From assembly GCA_021780095.1 (NCBI GenBank), contig JAJXZK010000289.1, positions 1 through 18,531 on the forward strand: a stretch of 18,531 nucleotides of DNA, written 5' to 3'. A program made the translations under genes and the position numbers. This document shows positions 1-9,100 of the stretch, one piece after another. This stretch comes from Acidobacteriota bacterium (GTDB lineage Bacteria; Acidobacteriota; Terriglobia; Terriglobales; Acidobacteriaceae). The notes beneath the pieces were generated by a model. The model ran no database searches. It had not been told where the DNA came from and saw only the letters and a program-made list of their open reading frames with translations. Within the stretch, counting starts at the first letter, position 1. Every line of letters begins with the position of its first letter.

Positions 1-95
1 GAGCTGGATACATGCTCCAGAAGTCTCCTGGAAGCGAAGGGGGACAGCCGCAAAAACTCAATGCAATCGACCCGCGTGCAACGGTGTTCCTTTGA

Positions 96-1985
96 CTATA
101 CGCGAGCCTCTGCGACCACCGCATCTGTCTTTCGTTCCGGCTTCACGAGGGGGTCAGGGTGGCCGACGCGCTCGACCACTTCTGCGAGGGTGACGCAAAT
201 GGGAATGCCCGCGTCGCCGGTGATCACCTTGGCCGCTTTTGAAAGCTCCCCAGAGTGATTCCAAAGCCCAATTGTGATCTCCAGTGTTGGCTGGCGCGCA
301 TGCAACGCCTCATACAGCGTGCGCGCATAGGACATGGCGTAGGGCGGCAAAGCTGACAGACAGACCAGGTCGGGCCGGGCGTCGAAGACCTCAGCAATCG
401 CCAGGTCTACGCTCTTCGGCGGAACTGTTCTCGCGGAATGGCCTGCACGGCGCAGCAATTGCGACAGCATCATCGCAACGGTTTCGTCCGAGTCATCCCG
501 AACCGCCACGCAGACCACACGCTTTTCTATGCCGGAGGGAGGCGCCGGTTGCTTATCCGCGCTCATGGGCAGACTGACGTCCGGGACGGGTTCAAATGCG
601 GGATGGGCTGGTTGGGACTCATCGCTTTTCAGCCCCAGTTCCTCGACTTGCTCCTGCGCAGTTTCAGTGATGAAGTTGACGGTTTCCTGGTCGAGAGCGT
701 TGCGGTGCCGGTCTTGTTCGAACAGGCCGAGCGCTGGAACGATCACGCAATCATAAACGGCAGGGATGGAGTGCTCTTTCACGTACGATTCCAGCACCTG
801 GCTGGATTCCTGCGCATCGCTGGCCAGCAATCTCTGGTAATAATGCGCCTCTGGACGCATCACGGGTTGGTCGCCAAGCAACACGGTCAGAAACTTGAGG
901 CTGGGCACGTGAGAGCCCACGACGACCAGGCAGACGGTCAGGGGCACGGACAGAATCAACCCAATCGGACCCCAGATCAGAGTCCAAAAGACGGCGGCGA
1001 CCAGGATCGCCAGCGGCGACAACCCTGTCTGCTTTCCATATACGTGCGGTTCGATGAAGTTCGCGGTCACCACTTCCATGCAGAAGAAAACAGCCATGAT
1101 CAGCAGAGTGGGCGTCCAGGCGGTGTAGACCGCAATCGAAAATACCGTGGGCAGAAACGCGGCCGTGGGTGCGCCTACGTACGGAACGAACCGCAGAATT
1201 CCGGCCAGAGCTCCCCACAACAGGGCGTGAGGCAATGCAAGAAAATACAAGGCGACGAAGGTGATTGCTCCGTAGCAGGTGTTGACCAGGAGCTGCAATG
1301 CGAGATATCGGCTGACTCGATGGCCGGCTTCGTCCATCGCCTGAGTCATCAGGTTCAAGTGGCCACGTCCAGTGAGACGGATAAGGCGATTTCTCAAGTC
1401 CTCCCGCTGCAGTAGCATGAAGAACGTAAAGACCACCACGAGAAAGACGGCAACCAACGAACCTAGAACTCCGTGGATCGTGTCCAGTCTGCCCGACTTG
1501 GTTACATCCTGTACGGCGATCGGGTGGTCGGCCGATGACCCCAGTTGTTTCTTCTGGCGTTGTGATTGACCATCATCCCCCTGTAGTTTGAGCGTGCCGA
1601 TTTGCTGCCCCAGACGATCGAGTTCCTGTTGTGCTCGTGCGAAGCTGGTCGACTTGGTGGGTTTGAGAGCTTCCAATTTGGCATTAATGTTGTAGGTGAA
1701 GTCCGCCATATGGTCGGTCACTGAAACCAGCTGGTTAAACCCCGTCCAAGCGATGCTCCCCACTGCAATTCCGGCCGCCAGGATGACGATGATAACGGCC
1801 AATAAGCGGGGGAGCCGAATGCGTTCCAATAGGGTGACTAGCGGAGAAAGCAAGAAAGCAAACAAAATCGCGAGGGCTAGCGGCACCACGACCGTCTTGG
1901 CAAGATACAGGACTGCGATGGTCGTGAGTGAAAAGATGAGGATAAAAAGGTAAGTTAGTTCTCGGGATTTCGGGTCGCGACTCAT
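96..1985 (-). CDS. AI-2E/PerM-family membrane protein with long cytosolic C-terminal extension
   Basis: The protein has 629 residues. Residues 1-365 are a typical AI-2E transporter (formerly DUF20/PerM) core: an N-terminal membrane pair, a charged loop of about 100 residues, then membrane helices containing the family-typical FVPYVGAP and the downstream FIEPHVYG. Family members export small molecules or ions, and the substrate here cannot be told from sequence. The family is usually 340-400 residues, so about 260 residues are extra. The first part of the extension has the VPALGLFEQDRHR segment, which I associate with long homologues. Residues 488-610 look like a Rossmann-type B12-binding fold (VVCVAVRDD, then LVCLSALPP) without the DxHxxG cobalamin-ligand motif. 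The gene stands alone, divergent from the sulfatase relic. No clear Shine-Dalgarno precedes the ATG at 1985, so a later start is possible. Family confidence is high; the role of the tail is unknown. Confidence 0.9.
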   Translation of the reverse strand: MSRDPKSRELTYLFILIFSLTTIAVLYLAKTVVVPLALAILFAFLLSPLVTLLERIRLPRLLAVIIVILAAGIAVGSIAWTGFNQLVSVTDHMADFTYNINAKLEALKPTKSTSFARAQQELDRLGQQIGTLKLQGDDGQSQRQKKQLGSSADHPIAVQDVTKSGRLDTIHGVLGSLVAVFLVVVFTFFMLLQREDLRNRLIRLTGRGHLNLMTQAMDEAGHRVSRYLALQLLVNTCYGAITFVALYFLALPHALLWGALAGILRFVPYVGAPTAAFLPTVFSIAVYTAWTPTLLIMAVFFCMEVVTANFIEPHVYGKQTGLSPLAILVAAVFWTLIWGPIGLILSVPLTVCLVVVGSHVPSLKFLTVLLGDQPVMRPEAHYYQRLLASDAQESSQVLESYVKEHSIPAVYDCVIVPALGLFEQDRHRNALDQETVNFITETAQEQVEELGLKSDESQPAHPAFEPVPDVSLPMSADKQPAPPSGIEKRVVCVAVRDDSDETVAMMLSQLLRRAGHSARTVPPKSVDLAIAEVFDARPDLVCLSALPPYAMSYARTLYEALHARQPTLEITIGLWNHSGELSKAAKVITGDAGIPICVTLAEVVERVGHPDPLVKPERKTDAVVAEARV

Positions 1986-2143
1986 AGGAAAACCGACATA
2001 CAGTGCAACCGGTTGTCATTCGCCCAAGTTTTTGACATTCCGACACCCGCATAATCGTTCTGCGCAGTACCTTTGGATCGGCTCACTGAACTCCCTTACT
2101 TTGGAGCTTACCCAGACGAATGACCTATCGAGGAAAGTCGCAG

Positions 2144-2502
2144 ATGAATGAAAACCCGTGGATTTCGGAGCACTCAGCCAGCCAGGAGAACCAGGAGTCT
2201 GTAACTTCGATTCAATCCAGCCGCCGAAGGTTTCTCCGGATGGCCGCGGCAGCTGCCATTGTCTCAGCTACGGATCGGCTCCGAGCGGCAATGACTGCGT
2301 CTACGACCACGGCGAGCACCGCGAGTCGCTGGTGGACCTGGAAAGCGACCCGGGAGAAATGATCAACCTAGCGGGCGATCCAGTGCATCACAAGGTGCTG
2401 CGGCAGCATCGGCGGATGCTGGCCGAATGGTGCGTGGCCTTTGATACAAAATGGCCGCAAGCGCGCGTGTCGATTGAGCATGATCTTGGGGGCGCGGGAT
2501 AA
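2144..2502 (+). pseudogene. Sulfatase relic: Tat signal joined out of frame to the sulfatase C-terminal tail
   Basis: The start at ATG 2144 follows an AGGAAAG ribosome site at 2131-2137. The first reading frame encodes a twin-arginine signal (SRRRFLRM followed by an Ala-rich hydrophobic stretch) and runs to 2362. From about 2290 a different frame carries the classic end of an arylsulfatase-type enzyme (VYDHGEHRES, then VDLESDPGEMINLAGDP) to a stop at 2502. An intact sulfatase has roughly 400 more residues between these parts, including the Cys/Ser-x-Pro-x-Arg active site, and these are absent. The simplest reading is one large internal deletion with a frame change near 2285-2295. The intact enzyme would have been exported folded and would have hydrolysed sulfate esters, possibly of sulfated sugars. 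No function is expected now, except perhaps secretion of a short peptide. Confidence 0.78.
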
Positions 2503-2568
2503 TGAATTCCGGATGAATTCTCTGGCCGAATGCTCCGCATCCGAGGCGGCTTACCTGATCGGAGGAGT

Positions 2569-2595
2569 TTGTGAATCTTTATTGGATTAGAATGC
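2569..2595 (+). promoter_or_regulatory. Putative promoter element of the sugar dehydrogenase gene
   Basis: The sequence GTTTGTGAATCTTT is followed by a TAGAAT box at 2588-2593 and GC. A very similar stretch (GTTTGTAAATTT, then TAGAATGC) lies at 4478-4500 before the amidohydrolase gene. TAGAATGC ends 59 and 56 bases before the respective start codons. TAGAAT resembles a -10 box, but no good -35 is found at 17 bases here. The spacing between the two blocks differs by about 4 bases between the copies, so this may be a regulator site plus -10 rather than a simple promoter. Confidence 0.4.
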
Positions 2596-2653
2596 GTCCT
2601 AGCTGGATAGCGTACGACCGCAAGGTCAATAACCCGGATGCAGGAGAGAACCA

Positions 2654-4321
2654 TTGAAGTCAGGAAAGTCTGTGTTAATCCGCCCACTTTTTCGTTCGAT
2701 CGTCGCAGTCAGCGCACTGGTGGTCGCGTTGCCTGCACTCGCCCAGAGTTTCCATAACGCACCCGCTTCGTCCGCCACGCTGGAAAACCCAGACACCGGA
2801 AAAACAAATGCTGTTGCGGGCCAACAGCTGTACAAGCAACGCTGCGCCTCCTGCCACGGCGCCAATGCCCAGGGGACCGGCAACATCCCTTCGCTGGCCA
2901 GCGGAGCTACCCAAGCCGCCAAACCGGGGGAGATTTTCTGGTTCATCACGCATGGCGATATGGCCAACGGTATGCCCGCGTGGGAGAGTTTGCCTGCCCA
3001 GCAGCGCTGGCAGATCGTGACCTACCTGAAGTACCTGCAAAGCCCTGGCGCCGCGCAACTGACGGCCGCAAGCAATGCCGAAACCGCGCCCACAGGAACA
3101 TTGAACGCACCGCCGCCGACGCCTCCCTTCACCGACTTTCGATACGAGAAGCCAGGAACGATTCGCAAAATTACGGTGCAGGATCTTCCCGCGCCCTTTT
3201 CTACGCCATCCGCAGGCAACGGGCCGACGATCGCTCCCCGCCCCGCAGGTGTTTGGCCTCAGGCTCCCGAGGGATTCAAGGTGGACCTGTACGCGACGGG
3301 ACTCGACAATCCGCGCCTGATCCGGACCGCTCCCAACGGAGACTTCTTTGTTGCTGAAACTGAAAAGGGTCAGATCATGGTTTTCCGCGGAATCACCGCG
3401 GATGGAAAACCGAAGACAACCAGCATTTTTGCGAGCGGGTTGAACGAGCCTTTCGGGATTGCGTTCTATCCTCCTGGGCCGAACCCGAAATGGCTGTACA
3501 TCGGGAATACGAACGCGGTCGTGCGGTTCCCTTACAAAAACGGCGACTTGACCGCAACCGGGCCGATGCAGCACCTTGCGAATCTGCCCGCGAACGGCAG
3601 GGGACATACCACCCGCGACATTCGGTTCTCTCCGGATGGCAAGACGATGTTTGTTTCGGTAGGTTCGGGCTCGAACGTCAACGATCCGGACACGCATCCC
3701 GAAGAAAAAAATCGCGCCAATATATTGGCGTTTAATCCCGACGGCTCTCACATGCGCATCTATGCCTATGGAATTCGCAACCCGGTAGGGCTGGCGATCA
3801 ATCCGCAGACGGGCGAGTTGTGGTGCAGCGTGAATGAACGCGACGCGCTGGGCGACGACCTTGTGCCGGATTACATTACCCACGTCCAGAAAGGCGGCTT
3901 CTATGGCTGGCCGTGGTGGTATATCGGCGGGCACCAGGACCCGCGGCTGGAAGGAAAGCATCCTGAGTTGAAAGACAAGGCCATCGTTCCGGATGTGCTG
4001 TTGCAACCCCATAACGCGTCGCTGGAAATGACATTTTATGAGGGCAAGCAGTTCCCGAAGGAATATGATGGCGACATTTTCGCCGCCGAGCACGGCTCCT
4101 GGAACAGGGGAACGCGCGCCGGGTATGAAGTGATTCGAGTTCCCCTGCACCAGACGGGCCACGCCACCGGAGAATACGAAGATTTTCTGACAGGCTTCGT
4201 ACTACCGGACGGCAATGCCTGGGGACGCCCAGTCGGTGTTACGGTCGCGCCGGATGGATCGCTGCTGGTCACCGACGATGGTTCGAACTCCATCTGGCGC
4301 GTCACCTATACCGGAAAGTAA
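2654..4321 (+). CDS. Secreted cytochrome c / PQQ-dependent sugar (sorbosone-type) dehydrogenase fusion
   Basis: The protein has 555 residues from a TTG start, chosen because AGGAGAG lies 5-6 bases upstream and the signal peptide (ending near ALA-QS, residue 31) begins there. Residues 53-130 are a class I cytochrome c domain: heme motif CASCH (C64, C67, H68) and likely axial Met at NGMPAW (M107). A Pro-rich linker follows. Residues 205-553 are a six-bladed soluble glucose/sorbosone dehydrogenase domain, with GRGHTTRDIRFSPDG holding the equivalent of the catalytic His region and YGIRNPVGLA. The protein probably oxidises an aldose or similar sugar in the periplasm and passes electrons from PQQ through its own heme to the respiratory chain. 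It stands alone, with a terminator hairpin at 4376-4416. Substrate is not inferable, and PQQ dependence is by family only. Confidence 0.9.
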   Translation: MKSGKSVLIRPLFRSIVAVSALVVALPALAQSFHNAPASSATLENPDTGKTNAVAGQQLYKQRCASCHGANAQGTGNIPSLASGATQAAKPGEIFWFITHGDMANGMPAWESLPAQQRWQIVTYLKYLQSPGAAQLTAASNAETAPTGTLNAPPPTPPFTDFRYEKPGTIRKITVQDLPAPFSTPSAGNGPTIAPRPAGVWPQAPEGFKVDLYATGLDNPRLIRTAPNGDFFVAETEKGQIMVFRGITADGKPKTTSIFASGLNEPFGIAFYPPGPNPKWLYIGNTNAVVRFPYKNGDLTATGPMQHLANLPANGRGHTTRDIRFSPDGKTMFVSVGSGSNVNDPDTHPEEKNRANILAFNPDGSHMRIYAYGIRNPVGLAINPQTGELWCSVNERDALGDDLVPDYITHVQKGGFYGWPWWYIGGHQDPRLEGKHPELKDKAIVPDVLLQPHNASLEMTFYEGKQFPKEYDGDIFAAEHGSWNRGTRAGYEVIRVPLHQTGHATGEYEDFLTGFVLPDGNAWGRPVGVTVAPDGSLLVTDDGSNSIWRVTYTGK

Positions 4322-4375
4322 TATCGCTCCGAACGCTTCACCGTTTTTCGTTCGTAAGAAGCCGCAAAAACCTGA

Positions 4376-4416
4376 CGCCACCGGACCGATTCTCTACTGA
4401 ATCGAGTTCGGTGGCG
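4376..4416 (+). terminator. Terminator-like hairpin after the sugar dehydrogenase
   Basis: CGCCACCG (4376-4383) pairs with CGGTGGCG (4409-4416), and CGATTC (4387-4392) pairs with GAATCG (4399-4404), with a small internal loop and a 6-base apical loop. A short AAACATTTT tract follows. The hairpin lies 55 bases past the stop codon. The U-tract is weak, so it may act as an mRNA end stabiliser as much as an intrinsic terminator. Confidence 0.6.
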
Positions 4417-4470
4417 AAACATTTTGCACGCCGCCGTATTCACTCTGTCCATCTACTTTCCTGAAGATCA

Positions 4471-4500
4471 TTGGAAGTTTGTAAATTTCCATTAGAATGC
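4471..4500 (+). promoter_or_regulatory. Putative promoter of the amidohydrolase gene
   Basis: TTGGAA (4471-4476), a 16-base spacer and TAGAAT (4493-4498) form a plausible -35/-10 pair. The segment 4478-4500 resembles 2569-2595 upstream of the sugar dehydrogenase, suggesting shared control. The leader to the ATG at 4556 would be about 50 bases. Confidence 0.45.
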
Positions 4501-4555
4501 CTTACATGCGTGGCCGCAGTTGGGTGTGCTGAAAGTTTTCAGGAGGATCTCTGAG

Positions 4556-5824
4556 ATGAAGCCGATTCTTTTTCGCGATGCCAGCGTGTGGGACGGAAGC
4601 GGCGCGTCGGCCTTTCCCGCCGATGTTCTAGTAGAAGGCGACAGGATTAAAAGCATCACCCGCGCGCAGGAAAACCTGATCGCAGAAGGCGCCACGGTAA
4701 TCGAGGCGCGCGGAAGAACCCTGATGCCAGGTCTTGTCGAAGGCCATGCGCATATTTCGTTCGGCGGCGCCGTGAATGATTCGGATTTGGGCAACATTCC
4801 GCCTGAAGAGCATGTTTTGCTGACGGTTCGCAACGCGAAAACATTGCTCGACCACGGTTTTACCAGCGCCTACAGCGCGGCCACGTCGAAGCTGCGCCTG
4901 GATGTTGTGATCCGTAACGCGGTGAACGCTGGAGAATTTCCTGGACCACGCATCCGCGCGGCAAGCCCGGAGATCACGGTGACCGGTGGCCTGGGCGATG
5001 AACGCAAAGCGCACATGTATTACGAGAGCTTTGGGTTGATTGCCGATGGTCCGGAGGAGATCCGGAAGGCGGTTCGCTTGTGCTGCCGCGAAGGCGTGGA
5101 CAACATCAAGGTGAACATCTCCGGCGATGATCTAAGCCCTGCAGCCCACGGCGGACTCACAGTGATGCGCGAAGACGAGGTGCAGATGGCGGTCAACGTT
5201 GCCCGCGACTTTGGCAAGAAGGTCAATTGCCACGCGCGGGCGGCGGAGTCGGTGAAGCGCGCGGTTCGCTGCGGTATTGACGTGATCTACCACTGCGAGT
5301 CGGCCGATGAAGAAGCGCTGGATATGCTGGAGTCTGTGAAGGATAGGATTTTTGTGGGGCCGGCCATCGGCATCATTTACAGCACGCTGTACGAAGGCGA
5401 ACGCTTCGGTTTTATGCGCGACTCCAAGGTAGGCCGCATGATGCAGCGCACGATCGACACCACGGCCACCGTCTATACCGAGCTTCGCAAGCGCGGCGTG
5501 CGCATTCTGATTGGGGGAGACTACGGATTTGCCCAATCTCCGCAGGGCGACAACGCGCGCGACCTGAAACATTTTGTTGACCTGCTCGGTTTCTCACCCA
5601 GCGAAGCGCTGCAATGCGGCACCCGCATTGGCGGCCAGGTGATGGGGATGGGGAACGAACTCGGCCAGGTAAAAGAGGGCTATATAGCCGATTTGCTTCT
5701 GGTCGATGGCGATCCGCTGAAGGATCTAGACCTGGTGGTCCGCGAGAAAAATCTGCATGTGATCATGAAGGAAGGCTCGCTTTATAAAGATTCTTCGGCG
5801 ACACCGCCTTCGAAGGTTCGGTAA
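4556..5824 (+). CDS. Amidohydrolase-superfamily enzyme (imidazolonepropionase-like)
   Basis: The protein has 422 residues. ATG 4556 is the start because a perfect AGGAGG (4541-4546) lies 9 bases upstream; an in-frame TTG at 4520 has no such site. Metal-binding features of a metallo-dependent amidohydrolase are all present: GHAHISFGG (H64, H66), a probable carboxylated lysine in NIKVNISG (K185), H226 in NCHARA, H246 in YHCES and D322 in GGDYGF. The C-terminal GYIADLLLVDGDPLKD is the usual beta-sandwich closing strand. There is no signal peptide, so the protein is cytosolic. Relatives include prolidase-like and aryl-dipeptide hydrolases and imidazolonepropionase; there are no hut genes nearby, so a histidine-degradation role is unlikely. 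The substrate is unknown. It is a single-gene unit between two hairpins. Confidence 0.9.
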   Translation: MKPILFRDASVWDGSGASAFPADVLVEGDRIKSITRAQENLIAEGATVIEARGRTLMPGLVEGHAHISFGGAVNDSDLGNIPPEEHVLLTVRNAKTLLDHGFTSAYSAATSKLRLDVVIRNAVNAGEFPGPRIRAASPEITVTGGLGDERKAHMYYESFGLIADGPEEIRKAVRLCCREGVDNIKVNISGDDLSPAAHGGLTVMREDEVQMAVNVARDFGKKVNCHARAAESVKRAVRCGIDVIYHCESADEEALDMLESVKDRIFVGPAIGIIYSTLYEGERFGFMRDSKVGRMMQRTIDTTATVYTELRKRGVRILIGGDYGFAQSPQGDNARDLKHFVDLLGFSPSEALQCGTRIGGQVMGMGNELGQVKEGYIADLLLVDGDPLKDLDLVVREKNLHVIMKEGSLYKDSSATPPSKVR

Positions 5825-5825
5825 A

Positions 5826-5852
5826 GGGAAAGACGAGCTGGTGGGTCTTCCC
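5826..5852 (+). terminator. Hairpin after the amidohydrolase gene
   Basis: GGGAAAGAC (5826-5834) pairs with GTCTTCCC (5845-5852), with one bulged A and a 10-base loop, directly after the TAA stop. No strong T-tract follows. The remainder up to 6115 (about 260 bases) holds no ORF I can support and presumably carries the promoter of the sensor kinase; no convincing -35/-10 was seen. Confidence 0.45.
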
Positions 5853-6115
5853 CTCCCTGATAAGCCGAAGTATTCCGTGCAGAAAAAGAAAGACCGTCGC
5901 GATGACTCCTCGCAACGGCCTTGAATGTAACAAACTTTCAAGAGGCATCTCTGAATCTACAAGGGCTACACTGAGTTGTCTTGTATCCTTAGATGGATGT
6001 CAGACTCAACCTTTCGATGGATATAGGTTTGAGTACACCTCGTACAGACCGCGTGGCACCTGGCTGCTCAACGCGCCGGACCGTTTCCAAATGCAATTGT
6101 CGATTTGTTGCATCC

Positions 6116-9100
6116 ATGGGCGAGACTTGTCTTCGTCGATGGATTGGATGGATGCTCCTTCTTCTGGCGTGTAGCTGCGCCCATGCCCTAAATCCGGATC
6201 GAAAACTAAGCCAGTATGGGCTGCAGACCTGGCAGACAGACAGCGGTCTGCCGCAAAATTCCGTGCGGGCGATTTTGCAGACACGCGATGGCTACCTGTG
6301 GTTCGCAACCCGCGAAGGTGTGGCGCGATTCGATGGGATCGATTTCACCGTGTACAACCGGAGGAACACTCCGCAGTTGCTGAGCAATGACATTCGAGGT
6401 CTGCTGGAAGATCATGACGGAAACCTGTGGATCAGCACTGCGGACGGACTGACAAGGCTACGAGACGGTCAATTCACCGCGTTCACCCTGGCGCAGGGCC
6501 TGCCGGACAACAGCATTTGGAGCGTGTTTCAAGACAGGCGTGGCAGTGTGTGGACGATCACCGCAGGCGGCCTCGCGCAGTTCAGCCGCGATCACTTCCT
6601 CCCGTATACAACGCAGCAAGGGCTCTCCAGCGACACTATCAGCTCCGTGGCCGATGGGCCGAACGGTACGTTGTGGGTGGCGACGGACAGCGGACTGGAT
6701 CAGATTGAACGCGGGCGAATAAACAAGCCATTCGCCGGTTCGCCATTGGGAATCGAGACCATCCGCGCCACTGCAACCGACCGTGCAGGTACCTTGTGGG
6801 CAGGGACACAAAACGGCGTGCAGCAGTTTTCCAATGGAGCGCTTCGCACTTACGGAGTTGCCGACAGACTGCCCGACAACAAAGTCGATGCTCTGCTTGC
6901 CGACAGATCGGGAAACATCTGGATTGGCACTCCGGCTGGTCTGGCGATGATCCAGGACGGAAAACTGACGGCCTATACCACCGCGAATGGACTACCTGGA
7001 AATCAAATCCAAGCCCTGTATCAGGATCGGGAAGGCGCGTTGTGGGTAGGGACGAATCATGGCATCGCGCGCATTCGTGATGGAGCAATCAGTATCTTCC
7101 AGTCGAAGCAAGGCTGGGCGGAAAACCTGATTCTGGCAATGTATGAAGATCGCGAAGGTTCTCTGTGGTTCGGCACAGAATCGGCTGGAGTCGCGCTGCT
7201 GAAAGATCAGAAATTTACCACATTGACGGAAAGCGATGGCCTCTCTGACAACTTAGTCAGCTCGGTTTTGCAAGGACCTGATGGCGAGATGTGGATTGGC
7301 ACGGAGGGCGGCGGGCTGAACCGTTATGGTGACGGCCATGTCTCTGTTTTCACCGAAAAGCAAGGACTGACGAGTGATACAATTTTGTCCCTCGCGGCCG
7401 ACGCCAAGGGAAATTTGTGGGTGGGAACTCCGGATGGACTCAATTATATGGAGCACGGCCGGTTCACTGCAGCCGTGGCGTCGGATTTGCTCCCGGATGA
7501 ATTTGTTCGCTCACTGCTTGCGACCTCAGATGGCTCGTTGTGGGTTGGTACACGGCATGGACTGGCACAAATCAACGGCAGTCGCACTACGATTTACACG
7601 CAGACGGACGGCCTGGCGAACGACTTTGTTGGAGCGCTGACCCAGGGTGGCGACAACAGTTTGTGGATCGGTACGCTGCACGGACTCAGCCATTTTTCGC
7701 ATGGCAAATTTATCAACTACACAAAAAGCGATAGGCTCTCGAGCGACGTGATCACGGCGCTTACGCTGGATTCGCAGCACCATCTTTGGATCGGCACAAA
7801 TGGAGAAGGCCTCAATCTTTTGGCGACCGATGATCCTCAACATGGGATCCATTCTTTTTCAGCAAATCTTGGACTCCCCGATGTGATTGACGGCATGCTG
7901 GAAGATCGCAGTGGAGCCCTCTGGATCAGCTCAAATACGGGAATATTTCGCGTGCGTACCGCCGATTTGGTGGATGTGGCTGCAGGTCGAAGCCAGTCAC
8001 TTCCGATCACTGCCTACGGCACTGCGGACGGAATGAAGATTCGCGAGTGCAGCGGCATTGGGCATCCTTCCTCATGGAAAGCGAATGCCGGGACCCTGTG
8101 GTTCTCTACGCTGAAAGGAGTCGCATGGATTGATCCTGCAAAATTGCAGCGGAACACGGTGGCGCCGCTGGTTGCGATCGAGCAGATTTCGGTAGACGAA
8201 AAAAACATGCCGCTGAACGGGATGAGAAAGTTTGGTCCGGGGCACTCGCGGTTTGCGTTTCATTATGCGGGGCTCAGTTATGTTGCGCCGCAGAAAGTGC
8301 AGTACAAATACCGGCTCACTGGATTTGATCGGGGCTGGATCGACGCTGGCACTCGACGTGTTGCATACTACACGAACATTCCTCCGGGGAACTATCGTTT
8401 CGAGGTGTTGGCGGCCAATAACGACGGCATCTGGAGCACCACCCCCGCGACTTTCAAGTTCCAGTTACAGCCATATTTTACGCAGACGTATTGGTTCGAC
8501 ATACTTTGCGCGGTGCTGATTTTGTTGCTTGGGTGGCAGGTTTATCGCTGGCGCGTGCATCAGGTGGAGTCTCGATTCGGCGCCGTACTCGCAGAACGTA
8601 CCCGAATTGCACGCGAGATTCACGATACGCTGGCGCAAGGTTTTGTCGGAATCTCTGTGCAGTTGGAATTAGCCGCCCAGATGCTGTCCAGTTCGCCGGC
8701 GGCGGTGCGCGAACAGTTGAACCAGACTCGCAAACTGGTTCGAGACAGTCTGGCAGAAGCGAGAAGTTCCATCTGGAACCTGCGATCAAATGAGCCAGGT
8801 ACCGTCGATTTTGCGTCGAAATTTTCGTGCGCGATTCGAGCGCGAACCGCAGGCAAGCCGATTGAGACCAATATTCAATTCACAGGGACCTATCGATCCC
8901 TCCCGTCGAACGTCGAATCGGAGTTGCTGAAGATTGCGCTGGAAGCGGTCGCTAACGTTCTGCAGCATGCGGGAGCGACTCATCTCGACATCCAGGTGCA
9001 GTATGAGATCAAGCGTCTGCGAATGCAGATCCAGGACAACGGCGTTGGGCTTTCGAGCGACATGGCCGACGCGATACCGGCGGGGCATTTTGGAGTGATC

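Noticed and set aside
438..1415. Long plus-strand ORF of 325 codons
   Set aside because: It lies antisense to the AI-2E-type gene, has a low-complexity composition rich in Gln, Arg and Asp, and shows no recognisable domain; it is a shadow of high-GC coding sequence.
2675..4162. Minus-strand ORF of 495 codons opposite the sugar dehydrogenase
   Set aside because: The plus strand has unmistakable signal peptide, heme motif and propeller; the antisense reading has no domain features.
5930..5960. Resemblance of TTTCAAGAGGCATCTCTGA to the amidohydrolase ribosome-site region (4537-4555)
   Set aside because: It is short and not followed by a start codon; probably chance or a trace too small to interpret.
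6420..7960. Possible tandem DNA repeats in the kinase gene
   Set aside because: The periodic LW.GT..GL pattern is protein-level propeller repeats; the DNA is too diverged to be a nucleotide repeat array or CRISPR.
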